Source: Collinsella aerofaciens
GTDB taxonomy: Bacteria; Actinomycetota; Coriobacteriia; Coriobacteriales; Coriobacteriaceae
Assembly: GCF_028209625.1 (NCBI RefSeq)
Contig: NZ_JAQLDU010000019.1
Location: 1 to 37,011, forward strand
DNA length: 37,011 nt
Direction: 5' to 3'
Every line of letters begins with the position of its first letter. The stretch's first letter is position 1. Of the stretch, positions 23,756 through 31,634 are shown one piece after another. Under the pieces are notes generated by a model. The model was given only the letters and a program-made list of their open reading frames with translations. It had not been told where the DNA came from and made no database searches. The position numbers and the translations under genes are program-made.

Positions 23756-24052
23756 CTATTTCCAAGGGTGCGACGTCAGGTGCCAGCCGCCACAGTATTC
23801 GCATTTGTAGCAGGCCAAACCACGCCGTCCGCGGTTTTCGCAGTCGGCCATAACGGCCTCGGCCTCGGCGCGTGTGTCGTACCGGTTTTTGCGCTCGCAC
23901 GACTTATAGCGCCAAGCCTCATCGCGCTCGGCGTCCAGGGCGTCGCGGCGCTCGCCCTCGCGCGCAAACAGGTCGCTCATATCGCCGCCGGTGGCAGCGC
24001 CCAAAAACTCGCTTTTGGCCTTTGACCAGGCGGCTCGCTTCTTGCTCCCCAT
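23756..24052 (-). CDS. Small zinc-ribbon-like protein, function unknown
   Basis: A 98-residue, highly charged protein. The N-terminal two thirds are helical and rich in Ala, Arg and Glu (SDLFAREGERRDALDAERDEAWRYKS), and the end is a mini zinc ribbon CYKCEYCGGWHLT, with three Cys and a His. This ending occurs in many small uncharacterised proteins of phages and Actinomycetota that carry CxxCxxWHLT-like tails. The ATG at 24052 is chosen, with GGAGAGGG further upstream at a loose spacing; an ATG at 24085 would place the start inside the dyad at 24076-24107. It is divergent from the GNAT gene. Confidence 0.65.
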   Translation of the reverse strand: MGSKKRAAWSKAKSEFLGAATGGDMSDLFAREGERRDALDAERDEAWRYKSCERKNRYDTRAEAEAVMADCENRGRRGLACYKCEYCGGWHLTSHPWK

Positions 24053-24075
24053 CTGCTTCGCACCCTCTCCAAACG

Positions 24076-24107
24076 TTGGTATCATTGCTCAATCAAAGTG
24101 ATACCAA
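24076..24107. promoter_or_regulatory. Dyad between divergent genes (TTGGTATCA-N14-TGATACCAA)
   Basis: Perfect 9-bp arms at 24076-24084 and 24099-24107 lie in the short region between the divergent zinc-ribbon and GNAT genes. It looks like an operator serving both promoters. Its half-site TTGGTAT also forms the tandem repeat at 26956-26985. Confidence 0.55.
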
Positions 24108-24125
24108 TAAACGTGAGGTCGCCGC

Positions 24126-24617
24126 GTGATGATCAGAAAAACCCTCGATACCGACATTCCCGTCGTCATGGCTATCTATGACGCGGCCCGCGCCTTTATG
24201 CGCGCACATGGCAACGCCACGCAGTGGCCCGAGGGCACGCCTTCGGCCGAGCAGCTGGCTGCCGATATTGCCGCTGATGGCAGTTACGCGTGCGAAGTCG
24301 ACGGTCGCGTGGTGGCGACGTTTGCCCTTTTGCCGGGGCCGGACGAGTGCTATGACGTCATTGAGGACGGGCAATGGCGTGGCGACACTCCGTATGCCGT
24401 ACTGCACCGAGTGGCGTCCGACGGCACCGTGCACGGTATCGCGGCTGCGATGTTTGCCTTTGCCAAGGAACGCGCCGACCATCTGCGTATCGACACGCAC
24501 GAGGACAACTTGCCCATGCAGGGCGCCATCGCCAAGGCCGGGTTTAAGCGCGCCGGTATCGTATATGTGTCGGACGGTACGCCGCGCGTCGCGTTTGATT
24601 GGCTGCGCGAGGCGTAG
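24126..24617 (+). CDS. GNAT-family N-acetyltransferase
   Basis: A 163-residue acetyltransferase with the GNAT order: MIRKTLDTDIPVVMAIYDAARAFM (first strand and helix), a central strand EVDGRVVATFALLPG, the acetyl-CoA region LHRVASDGTVHGIAAAMFAFAKERADHLRIDTHEDN, and the final LPMQGAIAKAGFKRAGIVY, which marks the family's last motif. The substrate is unknown. The start is GTG at 24126, eight bases after GAGG; the next codon is ATG (24129) and could serve instead. A terminator follows at 24651. Confidence 0.9.
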   Translation: MMIRKTLDTDIPVVMAIYDAARAFMRAHGNATQWPEGTPSAEQLAADIAADGSYACEVDGRVVATFALLPGPDECYDVIEDGQWRGDTPYAVLHRVASDGTVHGIAAAMFAFAKERADHLRIDTHEDNLPMQGAIAKAGFKRAGIVYVSDGTPRVAFDWLREA

Positions 24618-24650
24618 GAGCCAAGGCACGTATCATCACCCAGCTCAAAT

Positions 24651-24679
24651 AAAAAATGGCCTCGAGTGGGGCCATTTTT
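24651..24679 (+). terminator. Intrinsic terminator of the GNAT gene
   Basis: AAAAAATGGCC pairs with GGCCATTTTTG around TCGAGTGG, followed by TTAAAA. The A and T tracts on both sides make it bidirectional. Confidence 0.8.
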
Positions 24680-24922
24680 GTTAAAACGCGTCGTTGTGGG
24701 GCTCGCGTTGTTACCGCCCAGATGAGTCCGGGCGGACAAAAAGGGGAGGTGCCGGCTTTCGCAAGGCGCGAACCTACGAAAATCGCCGCGCGGCAACGCA
24801 GGGCGATGAGCTCGGTCGGGGGATAGGGCCCGCTTCGCCCGCCGGCCCGTAAATTGTATCATCCAGTGTGGAACGAGGATGCCCGTTGCCGCGTGCGATG
24901 GGCTTGTAATAAGAGGAGAGCC

Positions 24923-26926
24923 ATGTCGAAGCAAGCGGTCGTTGGAATCTTGGCACATGTCGATGCCGGCAAGACCACGCTGGCCGAGGCTATGCTGTTC
25001 AACGCGGGCCGCATTCGCAAACGCGGCCGTGTGGACGATGGCGATTCGCACCTGGACACGAACGCGATCGAGCGCGAGCGCGGCATTACGATCTTCTCGT
25101 CGCAGGCCGTGCTCGACCACGGCGATGCCCACGTCATGCTCGTGGATGCACCCGGCCACGTCGATTTTTCGGCTGAGGCGGAGCGCACGCTGCGCGCGCT
25201 CGACTATGCGATTTTGGTTGTGGGTGCCAACGATGGCGTGCAGGGGCACACCGAAACCCTGTGGCGCCTGCTTGCACGCTATGACATCCCGACGTTCATC
25301 TTTATCAACAAAATCGATTTGGAGAATCCCGGTCGCGATGTTTTGCTGGCACAGCTGGGGCAGCGTCTTTCCGAGGGCTGCCTGGATGTCAACGAACTGC
25401 TGGCGGGCGGCGCCGTTCAGGAGGACGCTGCTGCGTTGGACGAAGCGGCGCTCGAGGAGTTTCTTGAAGCGGGTGAGCTTTCTGTCGCAACGCTGTCGCG
25501 CATGGTTGCCGAGCGCAAGCTCTTTCCCTGCTTTGCCGGCTCGGCGCTCAAGGACCAAGGCGTTGACGAGCTGCTGGATGGTATATGCGCGCTGATTCGT
25601 GAGCAGGCGTGGCTCCCGGAGTTTGCCGCGCGCGTCTATCGTGTCAGCCGCGGGGATCGTGGCGAGCGCTTGGCTTGGGTTAAAGTGACCGGCGGCACGC
25701 TGCGCGCAAAACAGATGATCAGCGGGCATTCCAGTGCCGAGGCGTGGGAACAGAAGGTCGATCAGGTACGCATCTATAACGGCGAGAAGTATGAGCTTGC
25801 CCAAGAAGTTGCTGCTGGCGGTATTTGCGCCGTGACGGGTCTTGCGCACGTTCGCCCAGGGGACGCCCTGGGCACGGAGCCCGCGGGCGATGCGCCCGTC
25901 ATCGCTCCGGTCCTCACCTATACGGTGCTGCCGGGCGAACACGACGTTCATGCGGTGTTTAAAGCGCTGAGTGAGTTGGCGGACGAAGATCCCATGCTCG
26001 GCGTAAGCTGGAATACGCATCTTGAGCAGATCCATTTGCAGTTGATGGGCGCCGTGCAACTCGAGGTCGTGCAGCGCGTGCTGGCCGATCGTTTTGGCCT
26101 TTCGGTCGAGTTTGAGTCTGGCGGCATTCTCTATAAGGAGACGATCTCGCAGCCGGTCGAGGGCGTGGGCCACTTTGAGCCGCTGCGCCACTATGCCGAG
26201 GTGCATCTGCGCCTGGAGCCGTTGCCAGCAGGTTCGGGCGTGCAGTTTGGCACCGTGACCTCGACCGACGAGCTCGATCTTAACTGGCAGCGTCTGGCAC
26301 TCACCAACGCCATGGAGCGCGACCACCTGGGCGTGCTGACCGGCTCGCCCATCACCGATGTGCGCATTACGCTCACGGGCGGCCGCGCGCATGCCAAACA
26401 CACCGAGGGCGGCGATTTTCGCCAGGCCACGTATCGCGCGATTCGCCAGGGTTTGATGCGGGCGCGTGAGGCGGGCGCGGTGGTGCTGCTGGAGCCGTGG
26501 TACCACCTTGAGCTCGAGGTGCCGGGGGAGTGCGTGGGCCGGGCGCTCTCAGACGCCACGCGCATGGGTGCCGAGTACGAGCCGCCGACGATGGCGGGCG
26601 ACCGGGCGAAGCTTGTGGGTCGCGTGCCGGCATCCGAGGTGCAGGATTATGCGCTGGAGGTGGCTGCCTACACGAGCGGTCGCGGGCATCTGTACCTGGA
26701 GTTCGCCGGTTATGCGGCCTGTCATGATGCCGAGCGCGTCATCGAGGCGGCCGCCTATGAGCCCGAGGCCGATCTGCCCAACACGTCCGACTCGGTTTTT
26801 TGCTCTCACGGCGCCGGCTACACGGTCAAATGGTACGACGTACCCGCCGCGGCGCACGTAAAGGTCGATCCCGCCACCTTCCGTCCCTGGCGAGCGGCAG
26901 ACGCCGAGTTTTTCGGCCACATGTGA
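24923..26926 (+). CDS. TetM-like translational GTPase (ribosomal protection protein homologue)
   Basis: A 667-residue EF-G-like GTPase. It shows G1 AHVDAGKTT (11-19), RERGITIFSSQA (51-62), G3 DAPGH (75-79) and G4 NKID (129-132). The long domain II-V region includes GAVQLEVVQRVLADRF and PITDVRITLTGGRAH, as in Tet(M)/Tet(O)/Tet(W) proteins. The end (from about residue 620: NTSDSVFCSHGAGYTVKW) differs from the acquired Tet proteins I remember and fits a chromosomal TetM-like branch of unknown role, so tetracycline resistance should not be assumed. AAGAGGAG precedes the ATG at 24923. The last codon and stop (ATG TGA) lie inside a REP-like palindrome, so the C-terminus may have been reset by its insertion. 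Confidence 0.88.
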   Translation: MSKQAVVGILAHVDAGKTTLAEAMLFNAGRIRKRGRVDDGDSHLDTNAIERERGITIFSSQAVLDHGDAHVMLVDAPGHVDFSAEAERTLRALDYAILVVGANDGVQGHTETLWRLLARYDIPTFIFINKIDLENPGRDVLLAQLGQRLSEGCLDVNELLAGGAVQEDAAALDEAALEEFLEAGELSVATLSRMVAERKLFPCFAGSALKDQGVDELLDGICALIREQAWLPEFAARVYRVSRGDRGERLAWVKVTGGTLRAKQMISGHSSAEAWEQKVDQVRIYNGEKYELAQEVAAGGICAVTGLAHVRPGDALGTEPAGDAPVIAPVLTYTVLPGEHDVHAVFKALSELADEDPMLGVSWNTHLEQIHLQLMGAVQLEVVQRVLADRFGLSVEFESGGILYKETISQPVEGVGHFEPLRHYAEVHLRLEPLPAGSGVQFGTVTSTDELDLNWQRLALTNAMERDHLGVLTGSPITDVRITLTGGRAHAKHTEGGDFRQATYRAIRQGLMRAREAGAVVLLEPWYHLELEVPGECVGRALSDATRMGAEYEPPTMAGDRAKLVGRVPASEVQDYALEVAAYTSGRGHLYLEFAGYAACHDAERVIEAAAYEPEADLPNTSDSVFCSHGAGYTVKWYDVPAAAHVKVDPATFRPWRAADAEFFGHM

Positions 26927-26951
26927 CAAAGTGGCAGTCCCTTTGTCACAT
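26921..26951. repeat. REP-like palindrome, family A
   Basis: ATGTGACAAAGTGGC with GTCCCTTTGTCACAT. It supplies the last sense codon (ATG) and the stop (TGA, 26924-26926) of the TetM-like gene. Confidence 0.85.
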
Positions 26952-26955
26952 GCTA

Positions 26956-26985
26956 TTGGTATAACTTGGTATAAGTTGGTATAAC
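26956..26985 (+). repeat. Three tandem copies of TTGGTATAAC in a promoter region
   Basis: TTGGTATAAC, TTGGTATAAG and TTGGTATAAC follow one another without gaps at 26956, 26966 and 26976. A TATTAT box comes next at 26986-26991. A repeat of one helical turn overlapping possible -35 (TTGGTA) and -10 (TATAAC) elements upstream of the AAA+ gene suggests either a cooperative operator or a promoter whose strength depends on copy number. Confidence 0.75.
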
Positions 26986-27019
26986 TATTATCAGGGTTTG
27001 CCAATCCGAGGAGGCCGAC

Positions 27020-28138
27020 ATGAATCCAAATCCCTTTAAGCCAACGGCAGGCAAGCGGCCTCCGATGCTCATCGGTCGAGAGTCGGTCATCGAAGATTTC
27101 GAGGAAGGGCTCGATAACGGCGCCGGAGCGCCGGGCAGGCTCATGCTCATTACGGGAAACCGCGGCTGCGGCAAAACGGTTCTCCTGCGAGAGCTGCAAC
27201 GTCTAGCCAGCGAGCGCGGATGGGCGGTTATCTCCGATTCTGCTTCGCTTGGCTTGTGCGATCGCCTGGCCGACGCGCTTCGCTCGAATAAACCCGTTGT
27301 GACGTCAATGGAGTTTGGGCCGTCGTTTGGTCGGATGTCGGTCGAGGCGGCTCGGGCAAAGGGCGAGACGCTACGGGGGCTGGTCAACGAGCGCCTCAAG
27401 AAGCTCGGTCCAGGCAAGGGCATCCTGTTTGCGATTGACGAGGCGCAATCTGCGTCAATCGAGGAACTGGCGGCCCTTGCCGTTCTCTATCAGCAGGTGC
27501 TCGGAGATCAGGATGCTACGGGCCTGCCCGATAGCGACCAGCGCGGTCTTGCGCTGGTATTTGCCGGCTTGCCCAGTATGGTTGACGACCTGCTCGAAGA
27601 GCCGAGCGTGACGTTTTTGCGCCGTGCTCAGCAGCGTGCGCTGGGGGCGATTTCTTTGCCCAAGGTGCGCGATTCATATGTCCAGACGGTCAAGGACACC
27701 GGTCTTTACGTTGATGCGGAGACGGCGGACCTTGCGGCGCGCAAGAGTATGGGGCATCCCTACATGGTCCAGCTGGTGGGATATTACATGTGGCGCTCTG
27801 CTGTCCGGCGTGGCTCGCAGATCATCGAAAGCTGTGATGTTGAGGATGGCCATGCGGATGCCGTCTCCGAGTTCTACGAAGCGGTCGACGCGCCCCTGTA
27901 TTATGGATTGCGCAGTCCGCAACGCCTCTTTATCGAGGCCATGGCTGCTGACGAGGGTGAGCAGACGCGCATGGCGGATATCATTGAGCGCTGCGACCGC
28001 ACCCAGAGCTGGGCGAGTAAATATCGCGCAAGCCTAATTCGCGAGCGCGTCATCGAGGCCGCCGGATACGGCCTCGTCCGGTTTACCGTGCCCATGCTGG
28101 GCGAGTATATCCGCGACCGCGTTTTATGGCATGAGTAG
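27020..28138 (+). CDS. AAA+ ATPase of the ORC/Cdc6- or STAND-like type
   Basis: A 372-residue ATPase. A short N-terminal lead with IGRESVIEDFEEGL (18-31) is the usual AAA_16-type entry. It is followed by Walker A GNRGCGKT (46-53), Walker B ILFAIDEAQ (135-143), a sensor-1-like ALVFAGLPSM, then a helical lid and a C-terminal winged-helix-like region ending VPMLGEYIRDRV. Such proteins act as ATP-dependent DNA- or protein-binding switches; the precise role is unknown. CGAGGAGG precedes the ATG. The end overlaps the earliest possible start of the UvrA-like gene, so the two are translationally coupled and probably work in one pathway. Confidence 0.85.
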   Translation: MNPNPFKPTAGKRPPMLIGRESVIEDFEEGLDNGAGAPGRLMLITGNRGCGKTVLLRELQRLASERGWAVISDSASLGLCDRLADALRSNKPVVTSMEFGPSFGRMSVEAARAKGETLRGLVNERLKKLGPGKGILFAIDEAQSASIEELAALAVLYQQVLGDQDATGLPDSDQRGLALVFAGLPSMVDDLLEEPSVTFLRRAQQRALGAISLPKVRDSYVQTVKDTGLYVDAETADLAARKSMGHPYMVQLVGYYMWRSAVRRGSQIIESCDVEDGHADAVSEFYEAVDAPLYYGLRSPQRLFIEAMAADEGEQTRMADIIERCDRTQSWASKYRASLIRERVIEAAGYGLVRFTVPMLGEYIRDRVLWHE

Positions 28139-28163
28139 GGTGATAAAGGTGACGGAACAGAAG

Positions 28164-30644
28164 ATGAGCCCGCAAGCTATCGAGGTGCGCGGTGCGCGCG
28201 TCCATAACCTTAAGGACATCGATATCGATATCCCGCTGGGAAGGCTCGTGGGCATTGCCGGCGTGTCGGGGTCGGGCAAGAGTTCGCTGGCGCTGGGGGT
28301 TCTTTATGCCGAGGGCTCGCGCCGTTACCTGGAGGCGCTCAGCACCTATACCCGCCGACGGCTCACCCAGGCCGAGCACGCTCAGGTGGATGAAGTGCTG
28401 CACGTGCCGGCGGCGCTCGCGTTGCATCAGCGCCCTAGTGTGCCAGGCGTACGCTCGACCTTTGGCACCATGACCGAGCTCAACAACAGTCTGCGTTTGC
28501 TCTTTAGCCGCTGTGCCCATCACGTGTGCCCACATTGCGGGGCGCGTGTGGAGCCGAGCCTTAACGTGGCCGCAGGCCTGTCGCTCACGTGTTCGACATG
28601 CGGCCGCGAGTTCTACGCGCCGAGTGCCGAGGATTTGGCTTTCAATAGCGGCGGTGCATGCCCCACCTGTGGCGGTACCGGTGTCATGCGCGAGGTGGAC
28701 GAAGCGAGCCTGGTGCCCGACGAGTCCAAGACCATCAACGAAGGCGCGGTGCTTCCCTGGGGCACGCTCATGTGGGACTTGATGAAGCAGGTAGCCGGCG
28801 AGATGGGTGTGCGTACCGATGTGCCGTTTAACCAGCTCACACCTCAAGAGCGCGACATCGTGTTCCATGGTCCGGCGGTTAAGAAGCATATTCTCTACGT
28901 TCCCAAAAACGGCGAGGGCGCCACGCCGCTCGACTTTACCTATTACAACGCCGTCTATACGGTCGAGAATGCGCTCGCCAAGGTTAAGGACGATAAGGGA
29001 CTAAAGCGCGTGGCTCGCTTTTTGCGCGAGGGCCCGTGCCGTGACTGCGGCGGCACGCGTCTCTCCGAGGTTGCGCGCCAGCCCCAGGTGCGCGGTATCA
29101 ATCTGGCGCAGGCCGCGGCCATGACGTTGGGTGAGGCGATTGAGTGGGTGCGCGGGGTGCCCGCATCCTTGCCGGCCGAGATGCAGCCCATGGCAGTGGA
29201 TATCTGCGATTCGTTTTTGAGCACGGCTCGTCGCCTGGTCGACCTGGGGCTCGATTACCTCTCGCTCGACCGCGCCGGTGCTACGCTCTCCACGGGTGAG
29301 CGCCAGCGTGTGCAGCTCGCCCGCGTGGTGCGCAACCGATCGACGGGCGTGCTTTATGTGCTGGACGAGCCTTCGATTGGCTTGCATCCTGCCAATGTCG
29401 ACGGCTTGGTGGGCGTAATGCGCGATCTGGTGGATGACGGCAACACCGTGGTTGTTGTCGACCACGATACGCGCGTACTAGCGGAAGCCGACTATCTGGT
29501 TGAGATGGGCCCCGTTGCCGGAGCAGGCGGCGGTAATGTGATTGCCACTGGCACGGTGGACGAGGTCGAACAATCGCAGGGCAGCCGCATCGCCCCGTTT
29601 TTGCGCGCAGAGTCCAAGCGCTTGCGCCCGCAGGTGTCCGACGAGGAAATGTTCGACCGGGGCCATATCCGCATGGCGACCGATGCCATCCATACCGTCA
29701 AGCCGCTCGAAGTTGATATCCCGCGCGGTCGCTTGGTCGCGGTGACGGGCGTTTCGGGTTCGGGTAAGACGACGTTGGTACTCGAGACGCTCATTCCGGC
29801 ACTCAAGGCGCAGGCAGCCGGCGAGCGCCTGCCGGGGCACGTGCGTTGGGTCGATGCCGAGGGCATTGCCCGTGCAAATCTGATTGACGCTACGCCTATC
29901 GGCGCCAACGTGCGCTCGACGGTGGCAACTTATGCTGACATCCATGACGAGCTGCGTCGCGCCTTCGCCCGTACGCCCGAGGCTAAGGCGGCCGGCTACA
30001 AGGCGGGCGTCTTTAGCTACAACACTGGCACTCTGCGCTGCCCTACGTGCGATGGCACGGGCTCGATATCGCTCGACGTGCAGTTTTTGCCCGATGTCGA
30101 GATCGTCTGCCCGGCATGCCGCGGCTCGCGTTATGCAGACGCTGCTTCGCATATCCATCGCGAGGGCAAGGATGGGAGCCTGCTCACGTTGCCGCAGCTC
30201 ATGGATATGAGTGTGGACGAGGCCCTCGACGCCACACTGGGACTCAAGAAAGTTCAGACGCGTCTGCAGACCCTGCACGACCTGGGCTTGGGTTATCTCA
30301 CGCTCGGCGAGCCCACGCCGGCGCTTTCGGGCGGCGAGGCGCAGCGCCTTAAGCTCGCGAGCGAGATGGGCCGCGTGCAGGATGATGCCGTATTCGTGTT
30401 CGACGAACCCACAATTGGCCTGCACCCGCTCGATGTTCAGGTGCTGCTGAGTGTGTTCGACGGCCTCGTTGCCAAGGGCGCCACAGTTGTCGTGATCGAG
30501 CACGACCTCGACCTCATCCGTAACGCCGATTATGTGATCGACATGGGCCCGGACGGTGGCGATGCGGGCGGGCAAATCGTCTGCGCTGGCACGCCGGGCG
30601 ACATCGCGGCCTGCTCCGCAAGCATCACCGGCCGCTACCTCTAA
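28164..30644 (+). CDS. UvrA paralogue lacking the UvrB-binding domain
   Basis: An 826-residue double-ABC ATPase of the UvrA family. The first half has Walker A GVSGSGKS (33-40), the UvrA motif RSTFGTMTELNNSLRLLFSR (98-117), zinc fingers built from CPHCG, CSTCG and CPTCGGTG, the signature LSTGERQRVQLARV and LYVLDEPSIGLHP. The second half has GVSGSGKTT, CPTCDGTG, CPACRG, LSGGEAQRLKLASEM and FVFDEPTIGLHP. Compared with E. coli UvrA (about 940 residues), the stretch between LLFSR and CPTCGGTG is about 50 instead of about 165 residues, so the UvrB-interaction domain is gone. A role outside normal excision repair, as in UvrA2 or drug-resistance UvrA-like proteins, is likely. The start is ATG 28164; an ATG at 28131 overlaps the upstream gene. 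Confidence 0.92.
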   Translation: MSPQAIEVRGARVHNLKDIDIDIPLGRLVGIAGVSGSGKSSLALGVLYAEGSRRYLEALSTYTRRRLTQAEHAQVDEVLHVPAALALHQRPSVPGVRSTFGTMTELNNSLRLLFSRCAHHVCPHCGARVEPSLNVAAGLSLTCSTCGREFYAPSAEDLAFNSGGACPTCGGTGVMREVDEASLVPDESKTINEGAVLPWGTLMWDLMKQVAGEMGVRTDVPFNQLTPQERDIVFHGPAVKKHILYVPKNGEGATPLDFTYYNAVYTVENALAKVKDDKGLKRVARFLREGPCRDCGGTRLSEVARQPQVRGINLAQAAAMTLGEAIEWVRGVPASLPAEMQPMAVDICDSFLSTARRLVDLGLDYLSLDRAGATLSTGERQRVQLARVVRNRSTGVLYVLDEPSIGLHPANVDGLVGVMRDLVDDGNTVVVVDHDTRVLAEADYLVEMGPVAGAGGGNVIATGTVDEVEQSQGSRIAPFLRAESKRLRPQVSDEEMFDRGHIRMATDAIHTVKPLEVDIPRGRLVAVTGVSGSGKTTLVLETLIPALKAQAAGERLPGHVRWVDAEGIARANLIDATPIGANVRSTVATYADIHDELRRAFARTPEAKAAGYKAGVFSYNTGTLRCPTCDGTGSISLDVQFLPDVEIVCPACRGSRYADAASHIHREGKDGSLLTLPQLMDMSVDEALDATLGLKKVQTRLQTLHDLGLGYLTLGEPTPALSGGEAQRLKLASEMGRVQDDAVFVFDEPTIGLHPLDVQVLLSVFDGLVAKGATVVVIEHDLDLIRNADYVIDMGPDGGDAGGQIVCAGTPGDIAACSASITGRYL

Positions 30645-30648
30645 CCGA

Positions 30649-30679
30649 ATGTGACAAAGGGACTGTCCCTTTGTCACAT
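30649..30679. repeat. REP-like palindrome, family A (perfect)
   Basis: ATGTGACAAAGGGAC-T-GTCCCTTTGTCACAT: perfect 15-bp arms around one base. It lies four bases after the UvrA-like stop codon and marks the left edge of the AT-richer segment. Confidence 0.9.
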
Positions 30680-30721
30680 TCCCGTTAAAGCCAGCATCTG
30701 TCGGCATGGCGCTTGAACAGT

Positions 30722-30762
30722 TTTCGCGTGAGGGTCAAAATGGCCTCAACCCATTCGCGAAA
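30722..30762. promoter_or_regulatory. Dyad upstream of the serine recombinase (possible res/control site)
   Basis: TTTCGCG (30722-30728) and TGAGG (30729-30733) are mirrored by CCTCA (30744-30748) and CGCGAAA (30756-30762). Serine recombinases often bind such dyads next to their own promoter. A TATAGT box follows at about 30773. Confidence 0.35.
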
Positions 30763-30833
30763 TTTGCACGCCCTATAGTGAGTGGGCTCTCGCTTGAGCT
30801 GATGCTGCCAAGAGGCAGCCGATAGGGGCAATT

Positions 30834-31469
30834 ATGGACAATCGAATCTTTGGGTATGCGCGTGTCTCTTCCGCAGACCAGAACCTGGGCCGCCAATTAG
30901 ACGCGCTGGCAAGGTTTCCCGTGCAACGGAGCCAGATTTATGCTGACAAGGCAAGCGGTAAGGACTTTAAGCGTCCCCAGTACCAGCGTCTTCTTCGCAG
31001 GCTGCGCGAAGGCGACGTTCTCGTGATCAAAAGTATCGATCGTTTGGGCCGCAATTATCGTGAAGTCCTCGATGAGTGGCGACGCATCACGGTGGATAGG
31101 AATGCTGCCATCGTGGTGCTTGATATGCCATTGCTCGATACGCGCGAGCAGCCTGATGGCATTACGGGAACGTTCATGGCGGATCTGGTTCTTCAAATCT
31201 TGAGCTATGTGGCGCAGCTAGAGCGCGAAAACATCAAGCAACGCCAGGCGGAGGGCATCGCGTCGGCGCGTTTGCGTGGCGTGAAATTTGGAAGGCCGGC
31301 ATTCGAACGCCCAGATAGCTATCGCGATGTCATCAAATTATTCGAAGGGGGAGAGGTTACGAGGCGAGAGGCTGCTGCGCTTTTGAACGTCAGCGTCTCG
31401 ACGTTCGATCGTTGGAGACGGGCGGACGCGACCAGTTTTGACCGTTTGTCGTCTGCTCGTCCTCTTTAG
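30834..31469 (+). CDS. Serine recombinase, resolvase/invertase type
   Basis: A 211-residue small serine recombinase. The N-terminal catalytic domain opens IFGYARVSSADQN, with the nucleophilic Ser at about 12, and contains KSIDRLGRNYREVLDEW (66-82). The helix-E region (LQILSYVAQLERENIKQRQAEGIASA) follows, then the arm GVKFGRPA and a C-terminal helix-turn-helix (VTRREAAALLNVSVSTFDRWRR). It should cut and rejoin DNA at short dyads, as a resolvase or a Hin-like invertase. The ribosome site is weak (AGGGGCA). It is the first gene of the AT-richer segment. No obvious invertible segment with paired hix-like sites is seen beside it. Confidence 0.93.
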   Translation: MDNRIFGYARVSSADQNLGRQLDALARFPVQRSQIYADKASGKDFKRPQYQRLLRRLREGDVLVIKSIDRLGRNYREVLDEWRRITVDRNAAIVVLDMPLLDTREQPDGITGTFMADLVLQILSYVAQLERENIKQRQAEGIASARLRGVKFGRPAFERPDSYRDVIKLFEGGEVTRREAAALLNVSVSTFDRWRRADATSFDRLSSARPL

Positions 31470-31634
31470 CTAGACATTTTGACGAGGGGAGTTAATTACA
31501 CAGAGCCCACTCCTTCCCTCGATGTTTATCCAGTTCACGCCCTTGAACCAAATAGTGCCACCGCGTTGCCAATTCGTCTGCTTTTTGACGAGGGCTATAT
31601 ATCGTGTTTTGTTTTGTATTTAAAGGAGGACGAA

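Noticed and set aside
24350..26506. A 718-codon open frame on the minus strand opposite the TetM-like gene, with similar long antisense frames opposite prfC (13670-15259) and the MalY-like gene (3672-5108).
   Set aside because: These are shadows of GC-rich coding sequence. Their translations have no domains and are rich in His, Arg, Val and Ala in the way typical of antisense frames, while the plus-strand genes show full family motifs.
24923..26926. Calling the gene tet(M) or tet(W).
   Set aside because: The C-terminal sequence and length differ from the acquired Tet proteins I know, and the composition is native. Resistance cannot be claimed from sequence reading alone.
28131..28163. Start of the UvrA-like protein at 28131, overlapping the AAA+ gene by eight bases.
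   Set aside because: No ribosome site is seen, and the family's conserved start (IEVRGARVHNLKDID) follows closely after the ATG at 28164. Not fully excluded, as translational coupling could use it.
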